Of a DNA stretch of 14,171 nucleotides, positions 1 through 7,278 are shown piece after piece. The stretch lies in NCBI GenBank assembly GCA_021846005.1, contig JAJZIZ010000017.1:1-14171 (forward strand). Reading direction: 5' to 3'. The notes beneath the pieces are model-generated. The model saw nothing but the letters and a program-made list of their open reading frames with translations, had not been told where the DNA came from and did no database searches. Position 1 is the stretch's first letter, and each line of letters begins with the position of its first letter. The stretch is from Microcaldota archaeon (lineage in GTDB: Archaea; Micrarchaeota; Micrarchaeia; Micrarchaeales; CABMGC01). The position numbers and the translations under genes were made by a program.

Positions 1-109
1 ACAGAGGGAAAGTCACGCTCAGGGAGAGAACGTAAGACCTCAACAGGAGGCAATTCCCGAAGAACTGAGAACATACCTTGCAAACACAGGGGAAGCTCTC
101 AACCTTTAG
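1..109 (+). CDS. C-terminal fragment of an unidentified protein
   Basis: An open frame enters from the left edge (first complete codon at position 2) and ends at TAG 107-109, giving about 35 residues with a hydrophilic Gln/Glu-rich stretch and an ending ...RTYLANTGEALNL. Composition and codon use look like the neighbouring real genes, and the stop lies 20 bases before the next gene, as expected of an upstream operon member. The protein cannot be identified from this tail. The frame of the GTPase gene is also open back to position 1, so the tail could in principle be non-coding, but its protein-like end and placement favour a real gene. Confidence 0.5.
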   Translation, partial: QRESHAQGENVRPQQEAIPEELRTYLANTGEALNL

Positions 110-116
110 TTGAGAG
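96..116 (+). promoter_or_regulatory. Perfect hairpin spanning the upstream stop codon and the RBS of the GTPase gene
   Basis: CTCTCAAC (96-103) and GTTGAGAG (109-116) form a perfect 8-bp stem with a 5-base loop. The loop and first base of the 3' arm contain the upstream stop TAG (107-109). The 3' arm overlaps the purine-rich GAGAGG (114-119) that would serve as ribosome binding site for the ATG at 130. This arrangement suits translational coupling; that function is inference. Confidence 0.5.
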
Positions 117-129
117 AGGATGTCACTCT

Positions 130-1299
130 ATGATGCTTGGGCTGATAGGCGCACCGAACAAGGGGAAAAGTACCATATTTTCGGCAATGACCCTTCTAAG
201 CGCAGAGATAGCCGATTATCCTTTCACTACCATAAATCCCAATATCGGAGTAGCATACGCAACCAGCAAATGTCCAGAAAAAGAATTGGGGGTAAAATGC
301 AATCCCAGGAATTCTTTATGTGTAGACGGAACAAGGCGCATACCTGTAAATGTGGTCGATGTCGCAGGCCTGATACCGGGGGCGCATCTTGGCAAGGGAA
401 TGGGTACACAGTTCCTAAACGATCTGATAAACGCAGACATTCTGATACAGGTGGTGGACATCAGCGGCGAGACAGACGCATACGGAAAAAGCGGTAAAGG
501 CTTCTCACAGGCAGAAGATATAAGGATGGTGGAGGAGGAGCTATCCAACTGGCTCTCTGCGATAATAGAGAAAAACATGGCTTCCCTCTCTCGCGAAAAG
601 GATGGGATAGGGGCGTTAATGAAGCTTCTTTCCGGATTCGGACCTGCCGAAGACCAGCTGCGTGAATCCGCAGAAGAGAACGGCATAACTGCCACAAACA
701 TATTCTGGAACCACGAATCCGCATATAGGTTCTCAAGATCATTCTTAGCCAGGAACAAGCCCGTGGTCATAGCCGCAAACAAATTTGATAAGGCCGAAAA
801 AGGCGCACTGGGCAGGCTAACAGATCAGTTGAGCGGGTATCCCGTCATAGCCTGCTCCGGAGCGATAGAGCTTGCATTAAGGAAGGCTGAAAAGGCTGGG
901 TCAATAGCCTACTTCCCCGGAAGTAGCAATTTCACGACCAAGGAAAATATGAATGAAGATCAGCAGCGTGCCCTTTCTTATATGGCAGCGTACCTAAAGA
1001 ACAACGGCAGTACAGGCATACAGGAGCTCCTTAATGCCGCAGTATTCAATACCTCGAGGCAGATAGTCGTCTATCCTGTGGAAAACGAAAACAAGTATAC
1101 CGACGGCTCGGGGAAGATTCTTCCTGATGCGATACTTCTTAAGGAAGGTTCCACCGCGCTAGATCTTGCAGGCCGCATACATACTGAAATAGCCGCAAAG
1201 ATGCTTTATGCAATAGACGCGAGAAATAAGATGAGGATAGGCAAGGATTATGTACTCAAAGACGGGGATGTCATAAAAATAGTCAGCGCCGCCAAATGA
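130..1299 (+). CDS. Ygr210/YchF-like Obg-family GTPase with TGS domain
   Basis: A P-loop NTPase of the YchF/Ygr210 branch of the Obg family (COG0012), a cytosolic, probably ribosome-associated factor. In its 389 residues the P-loop GAPNKGKST is at 7-15, followed by the switch region with DYPFTTINPN (29-38), then G3 DVAGLIPGAHLGKGMG (77-92), and G4 NKFD (217-220). The C terminus (about 335-388) is a TGS domain. Three cysteines at 48, 57 and 64 sit in the ...CPEKELGVKCNPRNSLC segment that I recall as characteristic of the archaeal/eukaryotic Ygr210 subfamily rather than bacterial YchF. Length is normal. Start choice: ATG 130 or 133; GAGAGG 114-119 precedes both. It follows an unidentified gene by 20 bases and is probably cotranscribed with it. 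Cellular role in archaea is not settled. Confidence 0.9.
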   Translation: MMLGLIGAPNKGKSTIFSAMTLLSAEIADYPFTTINPNIGVAYATSKCPEKELGVKCNPRNSLCVDGTRRIPVNVVDVAGLIPGAHLGKGMGTQFLNDLINADILIQVVDISGETDAYGKSGKGFSQAEDIRMVEEELSNWLSAIIEKNMASLSREKDGIGALMKLLSGFGPAEDQLRESAEENGITATNIFWNHESAYRFSRSFLARNKPVVIAANKFDKAEKGALGRLTDQLSGYPVIACSGAIELALRKAEKAGSIAYFPGSSNFTTKENMNEDQQRALSYMAAYLKNNGSTGIQELLNAAVFNTSRQIVVYPVENENKYTDGSGKILPDAILLKEGSTALDLAGRIHTEIAAKMLYAIDARNKMRIGKDYVLKDGDVIKIVSAAK

Positions 1300-1332
1300 C
1301 TATTTGTGCATTATACTGTGATTTCGCCATCG

Positions 1333-1350
1333 GCCATTAAATTTTATGGC
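1333..1350. repeat. Imperfect palindrome downstream of the GTPase gene
   Basis: GCCAT (1333-1337) and ATGGC (1346-1350) flank an AT-rich centre, AAATTT between two Ts. It lies 34 bases after the GTPase stop and about 50 bases before the TATA box of the next gene. It could be a weak transcript end or an operator. Nothing in the sequence decides. Confidence 0.25.
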
Positions 1351-1401
1351 ATGTTTTGCAGTAATTGAATTATTTTATTCAAATCCGAAGCCCTGCGATA
1401 A

Positions 1402-1410
1402 TTATTTATT
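1402..1410 (+). promoter_or_regulatory. TATA box for lipoamide dehydrogenase / NAD kinase operon
   Basis: TTATTTATT is centred about 32 bp before ATG 1438. Transcription would start near 1432, giving a leaderless or nearly leaderless mRNA, the same pattern seen at other genes in this window. Confidence 0.5.
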
Positions 1411-1437
1411 ATTGGGGTTTTAATTACTCCTGTTTTT

Positions 1438-2811
1438 ATGGTAATGGGCTCTATACCAGAGGAAGTGGACATTGCTGTGATAGGGGGAGGTGTAGGCGGC
1501 TATGTTGCTGCCATAAGGGCATCGCAGCTGGGGAAAAGCGTAACCTTGATAGAAAAGAACAAGCTCGGAGGCCACTGCCTTAATTACGCATGCATACCTT
1601 CCAAAACACTAATTCACATAGCAGATCTTTTCTACAACGCGCAGCATTCTGGAGAATTCGGCATCACAGGCACTCTTGCAATAGATCCTAAAAAGATGCA
1701 CGAATGGCGCATTTCAGTATCCAAAAAACTGGAAGACGGTGTTGCCTTCCTATGCAAATCGAACCAGATAGAAGTGGCAAAGGCCGAAGCCGTCTTTCTC
1801 TCCTCAAAAGAGCTTCAACTGACTGACGGGAGAAATCTGGAATTCGGAAAGGCCATAATAGCAACAGGATCCGAACCGGTTCCGCTTTCGGGTTTTGAAT
1901 TTGGCGGAAACATAATCGATTACAAGGCAGCTCTCTCTTTGGATTTCATACCCAAAAGCATGGTCATAATAGGCGCAGGATATGTGGCTGTGGAGACTGC
2001 GACTTTATATGCAAAGCTCGGCGCAAAGGTGCACATAATCGCAAGATCAGGAATACTTTCGCATTTTGATCCTGAAGCTACTGCCATTGTCGCTTCCAGA
2101 ATGGAATCTCTCGGGATAGAGGTGCATAAAAATGTCGAGCCGGCATCCCATACTGAGAAATCCGTAACGCTGAACAGCGGCCAGATAATATCTGCCGATG
2201 TAATAGTAATTGCAATAGGTCTCTATCCCCACACCAAAGGCCTAGGGCTTGAGAATACCAAGGTGATCCTTGACGGCAAGGGTTTCATAAATACTGACAG
2301 TTCAATGCGCACTGCAGATTCTAACATATTGGCAATAGGCGATGTGGCAGGAGAGCCGATGCTTGCACACAAGGCAATACGCCAGGGGGTTGTAGCTGGA
2401 GAAACGGCTGCCGGAAAACTTTCGGGTTTTGATAATGTAGTAATACCATCTGTAATATTTTCAGATCCTGAAATAGCAATCGCAGGCAGAATATCGGGGG
2501 AAGGAATCCTAACAAAAAAATTTCCACTCACTGCCATAGGACGTGCAGTAGCCCTTAATCGCACTAAAGGTTTCATTAAGATAGCATACAACCAGGATAA
2601 GATTGTTGAGGGGATTGAGATAGTCTCAGACGATGCAAATTCTATGATAGCCGAAGCCGCACTTGCAATTGAGATGGGAGCGACTCTCGAAGATATTGCA
2701 GATACCATACATCCGCATCCGACATACAGCGAGGGGATCCAGGAATCTGCCGAAGCCGCACTAGGCAGGCCGCTGCATTTCTTTTACGGCAGGGAAAAAG
2801 AAGGCAATTAG
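1438..2811 (+). CDS. lpdA: Dihydrolipoamide dehydrogenase (E3)
   Basis: FAD-dependent disulfide oxidoreductase that reoxidises dihydrolipoyl groups of 2-oxoacid dehydrogenase complexes or glycine cleavage H protein, passing electrons to NAD+. Its 457 residues show the FAD-binding GGGVGG (16-21), the redox-active CLNYAC (C47 and C52) followed by IPSK, the NAD-binding GAGYVAVE (179-186), the second FAD motif ILAIGD (297-302), and the C-terminal dimer-interface HPHPTYSE with catalytic His427 and Glu432. Length is typical and all key residues are present. The active-site segment is GGHCLNYAC rather than the usual GGTCLN-x-GC. ATG 1444 is an alternative start. No E1 or E2 gene is nearby; the gene abuts an NAD kinase gene (TAG immediately followed by ATG), indicating one transcript. 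A related pyridine-nucleotide disulfide oxidoreductase is less likely given the intact E3 motifs. Confidence 0.9.
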   Translation: MVMGSIPEEVDIAVIGGGVGGYVAAIRASQLGKSVTLIEKNKLGGHCLNYACIPSKTLIHIADLFYNAQHSGEFGITGTLAIDPKKMHEWRISVSKKLEDGVAFLCKSNQIEVAKAEAVFLSSKELQLTDGRNLEFGKAIIATGSEPVPLSGFEFGGNIIDYKAALSLDFIPKSMVIIGAGYVAVETATLYAKLGAKVHIIARSGILSHFDPEATAIVASRMESLGIEVHKNVEPASHTEKSVTLNSGQIISADVIVIAIGLYPHTKGLGLENTKVILDGKGFINTDSSMRTADSNILAIGDVAGEPMLAHKAIRQGVVAGETAAGKLSGFDNVVIPSVIFSDPEIAIAGRISGEGILTKKFPLTAIGRAVALNRTKGFIKIAYNQDKIVEGIEIVSDDANSMIAEAALAIEMGATLEDIADTIHPHPTYSEGIQESAEAALGRPLHFFYGREKEGN

Positions 2812-3576
2812 ATGAAAATAACACTCTTTACAAAAAGGGAGTACCCTGAGATATTGCAGATAAAGAAGGAATTTAAGGTCGGCCCAGGAGGCGACATATG
2901 CATGGCCATAGGCGGCGATGGCACATTTATAAGGGCAGCAAGGGAGTTTGACGGCCCCATACTTCCCATAAGAAGCCTTGACAAAGGGTCGATAGGCTAT
3001 TACTCCGACATAAGCCTCAGCGAGATTGGCTATGCGATAGAAAAGATAAAATCAGGCGATTATTCCATAGAAAAGCTCGGAAACAAGATTGAATTGGAAT
3101 ACAAAAAGAGAAAGTACTATGTAGTAAACGAAGCAGTGATGACCAATGAAAAGGAGGAGGTAAGCTTCAAGATATACGAGACAGGGAAGAATGGCAGGAA
3201 GGAAATATACCCGTTTGTAATGAGCGGCGACGGCATACTGATAACCAGCGTAGTCGGCTCGACTGCCTATAACAAATCAGCAGGGGGCCCCATAATAATG
3301 GAATCTGACGTTTTCTGCATGACTCCGATAAATATAGACGGGCCTTACAGGAACCCCATCATTGCGGGTTCTAGCCGCCAGGTGGAAATAGAAGTGGTAA
3401 AATACAACGGCAGGCTCAGGTATGACGGCATAGAGGTTGCTCTCCTTAAACCGGGAGATTCGTTCAAGGCAAGGCTTTCAGAAAAAGAACTTAACATAAT
3501 ACGTTTCAGGAAATATCGGGAAGAATTCGGCGCCAAACTGGAACGCATAATACGCAGCAGGATGGAAAAGCAATAA
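2812..3576 (+). CDS. nadK: NAD kinase
   Basis: ATP- or polyphosphate-dependent NAD kinase making NADP+ in the cytosol. The 254-residue protein carries the family signatures: GGDGT (34-38) with its phosphate-binding Asp, VNEAV with Asn106-Glu107, SGDG (138-141), GSTAYNKSAGGP (149-160), and a C-terminal segment with YDG typical of the fold. Its N terminus is short, as in archaeal enzymes, with no regulatory extension. The start ATG follows the lipoamide dehydrogenase stop with no gap, so translation is probably coupled. The pairing of an NAD-reducing enzyme with NADP synthesis may be metabolic or coincidental. Family assignment is firm; phosphate donor is unknown. Confidence 0.93.
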   Translation: MKITLFTKREYPEILQIKKEFKVGPGGDICMAIGGDGTFIRAAREFDGPILPIRSLDKGSIGYYSDISLSEIGYAIEKIKSGDYSIEKLGNKIELEYKKRKYYVVNEAVMTNEKEEVSFKIYETGKNGRKEIYPFVMSGDGILITSVVGSTAYNKSAGGPIIMESDVFCMTPINIDGPYRNPIIAGSSRQVEIEVVKYNGRLRYDGIEVALLKPGDSFKARLSEKELNIIRFRKYREEFGAKLERIIRSRMEKQ

Positions 3577-3618
3577 TGTTTCTTCAGGATACCACACATT
3601 CAGGGGATTCAAGGCATG

Positions 3619-3626
3619 TATAAATA
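3619..3626 (+). promoter_or_regulatory. TATA box of the repeat-protein gene
   Basis: TATAAATA is centred 28 bp before ATG 3651, predicting transcription start at about 3649 and a leaderless mRNA. This placement also argues for ATG 3651 over the TTG at 3645. Confidence 0.6.
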
Positions 3627-3650
3627 TGTGAAAATCATATAATATTGTTC

Positions 3651-4409
3651 ATGTCATCATTACTATATGAAGTCCTAATCGAAGCAGGCTTCACTCCTTC
3701 GGAAGCCAAAAAACTCTCGGCTGACGAATATTTCATACGGCGAAATTCCAACAAGACCTCAGAAGAGATCAAAAACTTAGTCTCCGGCATTTCGTCTATA
3801 TACCAAATCACCACTGCATTCGTAAGGGGAGCGATTTCCACCCATCCTCCATTCGCAGGCTACAACCACCGTCGCGTTTTAGAAGGAATCATTTCAACGT
3901 ATGGCTGCACCGCAGAACAGGCCACAAAGGCAGTCTTCACCCATCCCCAATTCGCAAACTATAACCATCACCGCGTCCTCGAAGGACTAATTTCAACGTA
4001 CAGTTGCACCGCAGAACAGGCCACAAAAACCGTTTTCACCCAGCCTCAATTCGCAGGCTACAACCACCGTCGCGTAATAAAACAGTTAACAAAACTGGGT
4101 AAACTGATAGGGATTGACAAAACAACTGTAATTGAACAAATACTCAAAAAACCTGTACTTGCAGGTTGCTCAGTAAAAAGATATCTTGCCGCAATAGACA
4201 TAGGAAGGCAGCTGGCAAAGGAAGGCATTCCAAATGATTTCTACATGCTTCGCAGATGGCAATCCTATTATAGCAAATCTCCATACGTTCCGCAACAAAA
4301 CAAACTAAGAATAACGCAGGCGATAAGGGAAGGAGTATATGAAAAAGAACCTCCGCTGATGAGTGTACTAAGGAAAAATGGAAACACAAGGATAAAAACA
4401 ACTGCATGA
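3651..4409 (+). CDS. Helical tandem-repeat protein, mTERF-like (function unknown)
   Basis: A 252-residue protein that I cannot assign to a known archaeal family. Its centre holds near-identical 33-residue repeats beginning THPPFAGYNHRRV, THPQFANYNHHRV and TQPQFAGYNHRRV (codons from 3840, 3939 and 4038), the first two joined by LEG-I/L-ISTY-x-CTAEQATK-x-VF. The third diverges and is followed by a degenerate fourth unit with KKPVLAGCSVKRYL. The pattern G-x-T-x-E-(x)7-hP-x-h-(x)2-Y-N, two helices with a proline turn per 33 residues, resembles mTERF repeats, which form superhelical nucleic-acid-binding proteins mainly in eukaryotic organelles. The C-terminal region is basic (LRRWQSYYSK, KNGNTRIK), consistent with binding nucleic acid. 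No signal peptide or membrane segment is seen. It has its own TATA box and stands alone. The repeat class is inference by eye. Confidence 0.8.
   Translation: MSSLLYEVLIEAGFTPSEAKKLSADEYFIRRNSNKTSEEIKNLVSGISSIYQITTAFVRGAISTHPPFAGYNHRRVLEGIISTYGCTAEQATKAVFTHPQFANYNHHRVLEGLISTYSCTAEQATKTVFTQPQFAGYNHRRVIKQLTKLGKLIGIDKTTVIEQILKKPVLAGCSVKRYLAAIDIGRQLAKEGIPNDFYMLRRWQSYYSKSPYVPQQNKLRITQAIREGVYEKEPPLMSVLRKNGNTRIKTTA
3840..4076 (+). repeat. 99-bp in-frame tandem repeat (2 full copies plus 39 bp of a third)
   Basis: Copies start at 3840, 3939 and 4038. Identity remains high at DNA level: copies 1 and 3 share a run of about 26 identical bases (ttcgcaggctacaaccaccg and onward), and copies 1 and 2 share tgcaccgcagaacaggccac. 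Such DNA identity implies recent duplication or gene conversion, not only protein-level constraint. Confidence 0.85.
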
Positions 4410-4440
4410 CTTCCATAATCCATCCATGGGAACCCTCATA

Positions 4441-4455
4441 TTTTATATTTTATAG
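4441..4455 (+). promoter_or_regulatory. TATA region for the methylthiotransferase leader
   Basis: An AT-only stretch containing overlapping TTTATA and TTTTATAG boxes. With the usual 26-bp offset transcription starts around 4471-4477, exactly where the double hairpin begins, giving a leader of about 105-110 nt. A weaker TATA-like TTGTAAAT at about 4551 could instead drive a leaderless mRNA. Confidence 0.45.
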
Positions 4456-4474
4456 CAGTTCTAATTATCAAAAT

Positions 4475-4525
4475 ACGCCATATGGGAGCCATAATGGCGC
4501 ATGGCGTGCAAGACGTTTCACGCCA
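4475..4525 (+). ncRNA. Double-hairpin structured leader or small RNA with alternative pairings
   Basis: Hairpin 1 (4476-4499) pairs CGCCAT+ATGG with CCAT+A+ATGGCG: ten base pairs, one bulged A and a GAG loop. Hairpin 2 (4502-4525) pairs TGGCGTG with CACGCCA around a 10-base loop. Alternative pairing is possible: ACGCCAT (4475-4481) is exactly complementary to ATGGCGT (4501-4507), and TGGCG (4495-4499) to CGCCA (4521-4525). Mutually exclusive stems are typical of switches or attenuators. It matches no riboswitch class that I recognise. Confidence 0.4.
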
Positions 4526-4581
4526 AAATGCAATAACATCTTTCAATACTTGTAAATCCAGACTATTCCATTGGTAGCACC

Positions 4582-5880
4582 ATGGCTAAAAAAATACTTA
4601 TAGAAACCTACGGATGCACTCTAAACCAGGCAGACAGTGACATAATGCATGGCATACTTGAAAAGCAGGGAGTGCATGTAGAAAAAGGTAGGTACGATTC
4701 CGAATCCCATAGTTCATACGATTTCGTAATAATAAACACATGCACCGTAAAAAAAGCAACAGAGCAGAAGATAACCGAGAGGCTCAGATCTTTAAACCAT
4801 CTGGGGTCAAGGCTTGTTGTAACCGGATGCATGGCCGGAGCAAACAGCGACCTGATTGAACGGATAGTGCCAAAGGCAAGCCTGATATCCTCTGGCAATA
4901 TCATGCGCATTTATGATGCGGTTTCCGAAATAGCAGACGGGAAGAGGGCCGCATATCTCCTGCAGGGGCATAATGACAAATCAGGAAGCATACCTTCATC
5001 CGGGTCTCTTATAGCAAGAATACCGATAAGCGAGGGATGCCTCAGTTCATGCTCCTTCTGCGAAACCAAATTTGCAAGAGGCCCTCTCAATAGCTTTTCC
5101 GAGGAGCTTATCCTGAAGGCGATAGAGCTGAATGTAAGAAAGGGCTCAAAGGAAATAGAGCTCACGTCGCAGGACACAGGAGCCTATGGCGCAGACAAAG
5201 GGACAGACATAGCCGAACTTGTAAATAAGGCAACTTCTATTGAAGGCGACTTTATGGTGCGCATAGGCATGCTGAATCCCGAGCATCTGCACAAATATCT
5301 CGACGGGCTCTTGGAGGCGTACCGTTCAAAAAAGGTCTACAAGTTCATACATCTTCCCGTTCAATCCGGAAGCGACAGGGTGCTTTCTGAGATGGGCCGC
5401 AGATATTCCGCCGAAGAATTTACCAGATATGCGCATGAGATACGGGGCAAGATACCTGACATGTGCATAGCTACCGATGTGATAATAGGCTATCCCACTG
5501 AGACTTGGGAAGAATTCGAGGAAACCGAGCATCTTCTGCGCAGTCTCGGGATAACCATAACCAACATCTCCAAGTATGGTTCAAGGCCGCACACCAAGGC
5601 GTCAAGCATGAAACAGCACAAAGGATCGGTCATGAAGGAGAGAAGCCTTCACATTTCAAGGATGGTCAGGGAGATGCAGCATGCTGCCTTTTCCTCGTAT
5701 CTGGGCATGAAAATCCCTGTGCTTATTACCGAGTCCGGAGGGAAATCCATCACGGGAAGAACGTCATCATACATACCTGTAGCAGTGACAGATGCCAACG
5801 AATCAGATATGGGCAAGCGGATTGATGTGAGAATAACGGGCAACTCATACGCATGCATAATAGGAAGAAAGTCAGAATAG
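4582..5880 (+). CDS. tRNA t6A37 methylthiotransferase (MtaB/CDKAL1 type)
   Basis: Radical-SAM enzyme converting N6-threonylcarbamoyladenosine at tRNA position 37 into its 2-methylthio form. The 432 residues show all three domains. The N-terminal UPF0004 domain has Cys12 (TYGC), Cys54 (NTC) and Cys83 (TGC), which bind one iron-sulfur cluster. The radical-SAM core has CLSSCSFC (C153, C157, C160). The C-terminal TRAM-like domain (about 370-430) binds tRNA. The archaeal/eukaryotic e-MtaB branch is favoured over bacterial MiaB or RimO because of archaeal context and the compact start KILIETYGCTLNQADSD; substrate is inferred from family. No Shine-Dalgarno is evident; a small TGGT-AGC-ACCA stem (4572-4582) touches the start codon. 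A structured leader precedes it. Confidence 0.9.
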   Translation: MAKKILIETYGCTLNQADSDIMHGILEKQGVHVEKGRYDSESHSSYDFVIINTCTVKKATEQKITERLRSLNHLGSRLVVTGCMAGANSDLIERIVPKASLISSGNIMRIYDAVSEIADGKRAAYLLQGHNDKSGSIPSSGSLIARIPISEGCLSSCSFCETKFARGPLNSFSEELILKAIELNVRKGSKEIELTSQDTGAYGADKGTDIAELVNKATSIEGDFMVRIGMLNPEHLHKYLDGLLEAYRSKKVYKFIHLPVQSGSDRVLSEMGRRYSAEEFTRYAHEIRGKIPDMCIATDVIIGYPTETWEEFEETEHLLRSLGITITNISKYGSRPHTKASSMKQHKGSVMKERSLHISRMVREMQHAAFSSYLGMKIPVLITESGGKSITGRTSSYIPVAVTDANESDMGKRIDVRITGNSYACIIGRKSE

Positions 5881-5901
5881 AAATGCAGGAAAAGAACAAG
5901 A

Positions 5902-5909
5902 TATTTAAA
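5902..5909 (+). promoter_or_regulatory. TATA box of the gatDE operon
   Basis: TATTTAAA is centred about 26 bp before ATG 5932, so transcription should begin at or next to the start codon and the mRNA be leaderless. It lies in the 51-bp gap after the methylthiotransferase gene, so the operon has its own promoter. Confidence 0.6.
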
Positions 5910-5931
5910 CAGGATTAACATATCATAAAAC

Positions 5932-7278
5932 ATGTATTCTGAGAGATTGGAAAAGGCATTTGAATCTGCGGGCATCGGGCTAGGGGAACGCTTCAGGCTC
6001 ACATCAGAAGGAAAGGTAATGGAAGGCATGCTCATGCCCCGTCCAGACTCCGGAAACCCTGATATAATAATAATAAAGTTTGACAACGGCTATAACGCCG
6101 GGATAAAGTTCACAAGAGAAACCAAGCTTGAAAAACTGGAAGCTGCGAAAGCGGCAGCCAAGCAAAATTCTCCCAGCGTCCACTCAAGAAAATTCAACCA
6201 CAGTCTGGGCAAGGTGGAGCTCATCTATACCGGGGGCACCATAAGCAGCAAGATTGACTACAAGACTGGCGGCGTATACATGCTTACGAAGCCGGAAGAG
6301 CTTCTCGAGACAGTTCCTGAGATTGCCGGCATAGCCAACCTTTCGCTGACAAATCTCATGAGCATAGCAAGCGAGGACATGTCTTATCTCGAATGGCAAA
6401 AAATAGCAAAGGCAGCAGCCGACTCGCTCAACAACGGCGCAAGAGGCATCATAATAACCCACGGCACAGACACGATGCATTACACGTCAGCAGCGCTCAG
6501 CTTCATGCTCAAGGACTTGCGCGGGCCTGTGGTAATGGTAGGCTCGCAGAGAAGTTCCGATAGGGGGTCAAGCGATGCGTTTGTCAACTTGGCATCAGCA
6601 GCAAGGATGGCAGCAGAGAGCGACATGGCGGAGGTTGCTGTCTGCATGCATGCAACCTCTTCTGACAATCATTGCAATATCATGAGAGGAACCAAAGTGC
6701 GCAAGATGCATACTTCAAGGCGCGATGCCTTCAGGGCAATAAACAGCAAGCCTATCGCAAGCGTCAGTTATGAAGGCAAAATAATCTATCATGCTGACGA
6801 TTATCGTAAAATTCCCGGAACTGACGAAAAGACAAAACTCATGGCCGGGTTTGAGCCGAAGGCGGCGCTCATAAAGGTACATCCAAATTCCGATCCTGGC
6901 ATTCTGGAATACTACCAAGGCAAGGGATACAAAGGCGCAATAATTGAAGGCACCGGCCTCGGGCATGCTCCTGTTTCCACTCCACATTCGGATTTAAATT
7001 GGATCCGATACATAAAATCGGCAGTAGATTCGGGAATGATAATAGGCATGACTTCACAATGCATAAACGGCAGAGTCAACGATAAAGTCTACAGGAATCT
7101 GCGCATGATAAAAGATGCAGGCGCTGTTTTCTGTGAAGACATGATGCCAGAAGTTGCATATGTAAAGCTGGGATGGCTTCTTGGAAATTACAAAAAAGCG
7201 GAAGCTGAAAAATTACTGCCGGAAAATCTTACCGGGGAGATAAGCGCAAGGAGCGAGGCCGATTGGTTTGGTGACTAA
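5932..7278 (+). CDS. gatD: Glutamyl-tRNA(Gln) amidotransferase subunit D
   Basis: Asparaginase-like subunit of the archaeal GatDE complex. It releases ammonia from glutamine or asparagine for conversion of Glu-tRNA(Gln) to Gln-tRNA(Gln). The 448-residue protein has the GatD-specific N-terminal beta domain (about 1-85), then the L-asparaginase fold with the first catalytic-Thr motif TGGTISSKIDY (100-110), SEDM (147-150), the second motif HGTDTMHYTSAAL (177-189) with Thr179-Asp180, GSQRSSDRGSSDAFVNL (204-220), and a later GTK lysine. All asparaginase active-site elements seem intact. Presence of GatDE implies that glutamyl-tRNA synthetase is non-discriminating in this organism. It abuts gatE (TAA then ATG). 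Confidence 0.96.
   Translation: MYSERLEKAFESAGIGLGERFRLTSEGKVMEGMLMPRPDSGNPDIIIIKFDNGYNAGIKFTRETKLEKLEAAKAAAKQNSPSVHSRKFNHSLGKVELIYTGGTISSKIDYKTGGVYMLTKPEELLETVPEIAGIANLSLTNLMSIASEDMSYLEWQKIAKAAADSLNNGARGIIITHGTDTMHYTSAALSFMLKDLRGPVVMVGSQRSSDRGSSDAFVNLASAARMAAESDMAEVAVCMHATSSDNHCNIMRGTKVRKMHTSRRDAFRAINSKPIASVSYEGKIIYHADDYRKIPGTDEKTKLMAGFEPKAALIKVHPNSDPGILEYYQGKGYKGAIIEGTGLGHAPVSTPHSDLNWIRYIKSAVDSGMIIGMTSQCINGRVNDKVYRNLRMIKDAGAVFCEDMMPEVAYVKLGWLLGNYKKAEAEKLLPENLTGEISARSEADWFGD

Noticed and set aside
120..497. 125-residue plus-strand ORF overlapping the GTPase gene in another frame
   Set aside because: Low-complexity Arg/Lys/His-rich product with no family features, and it lies wholly on a firmly identified gene.
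3645..3650. TTG start six bases before the repeat-protein ATG
   Set aside because: The TATA box at 3619-3626 predicts a transcript start at about 3649, so the TTG would not be in the mRNA.
3840..4076. CRISPR-like or intergenic repeat array
   Set aside because: The 99-bp units are directly adjacent, in frame, with synonymous differences and encode protein repeats; there are no spacers.
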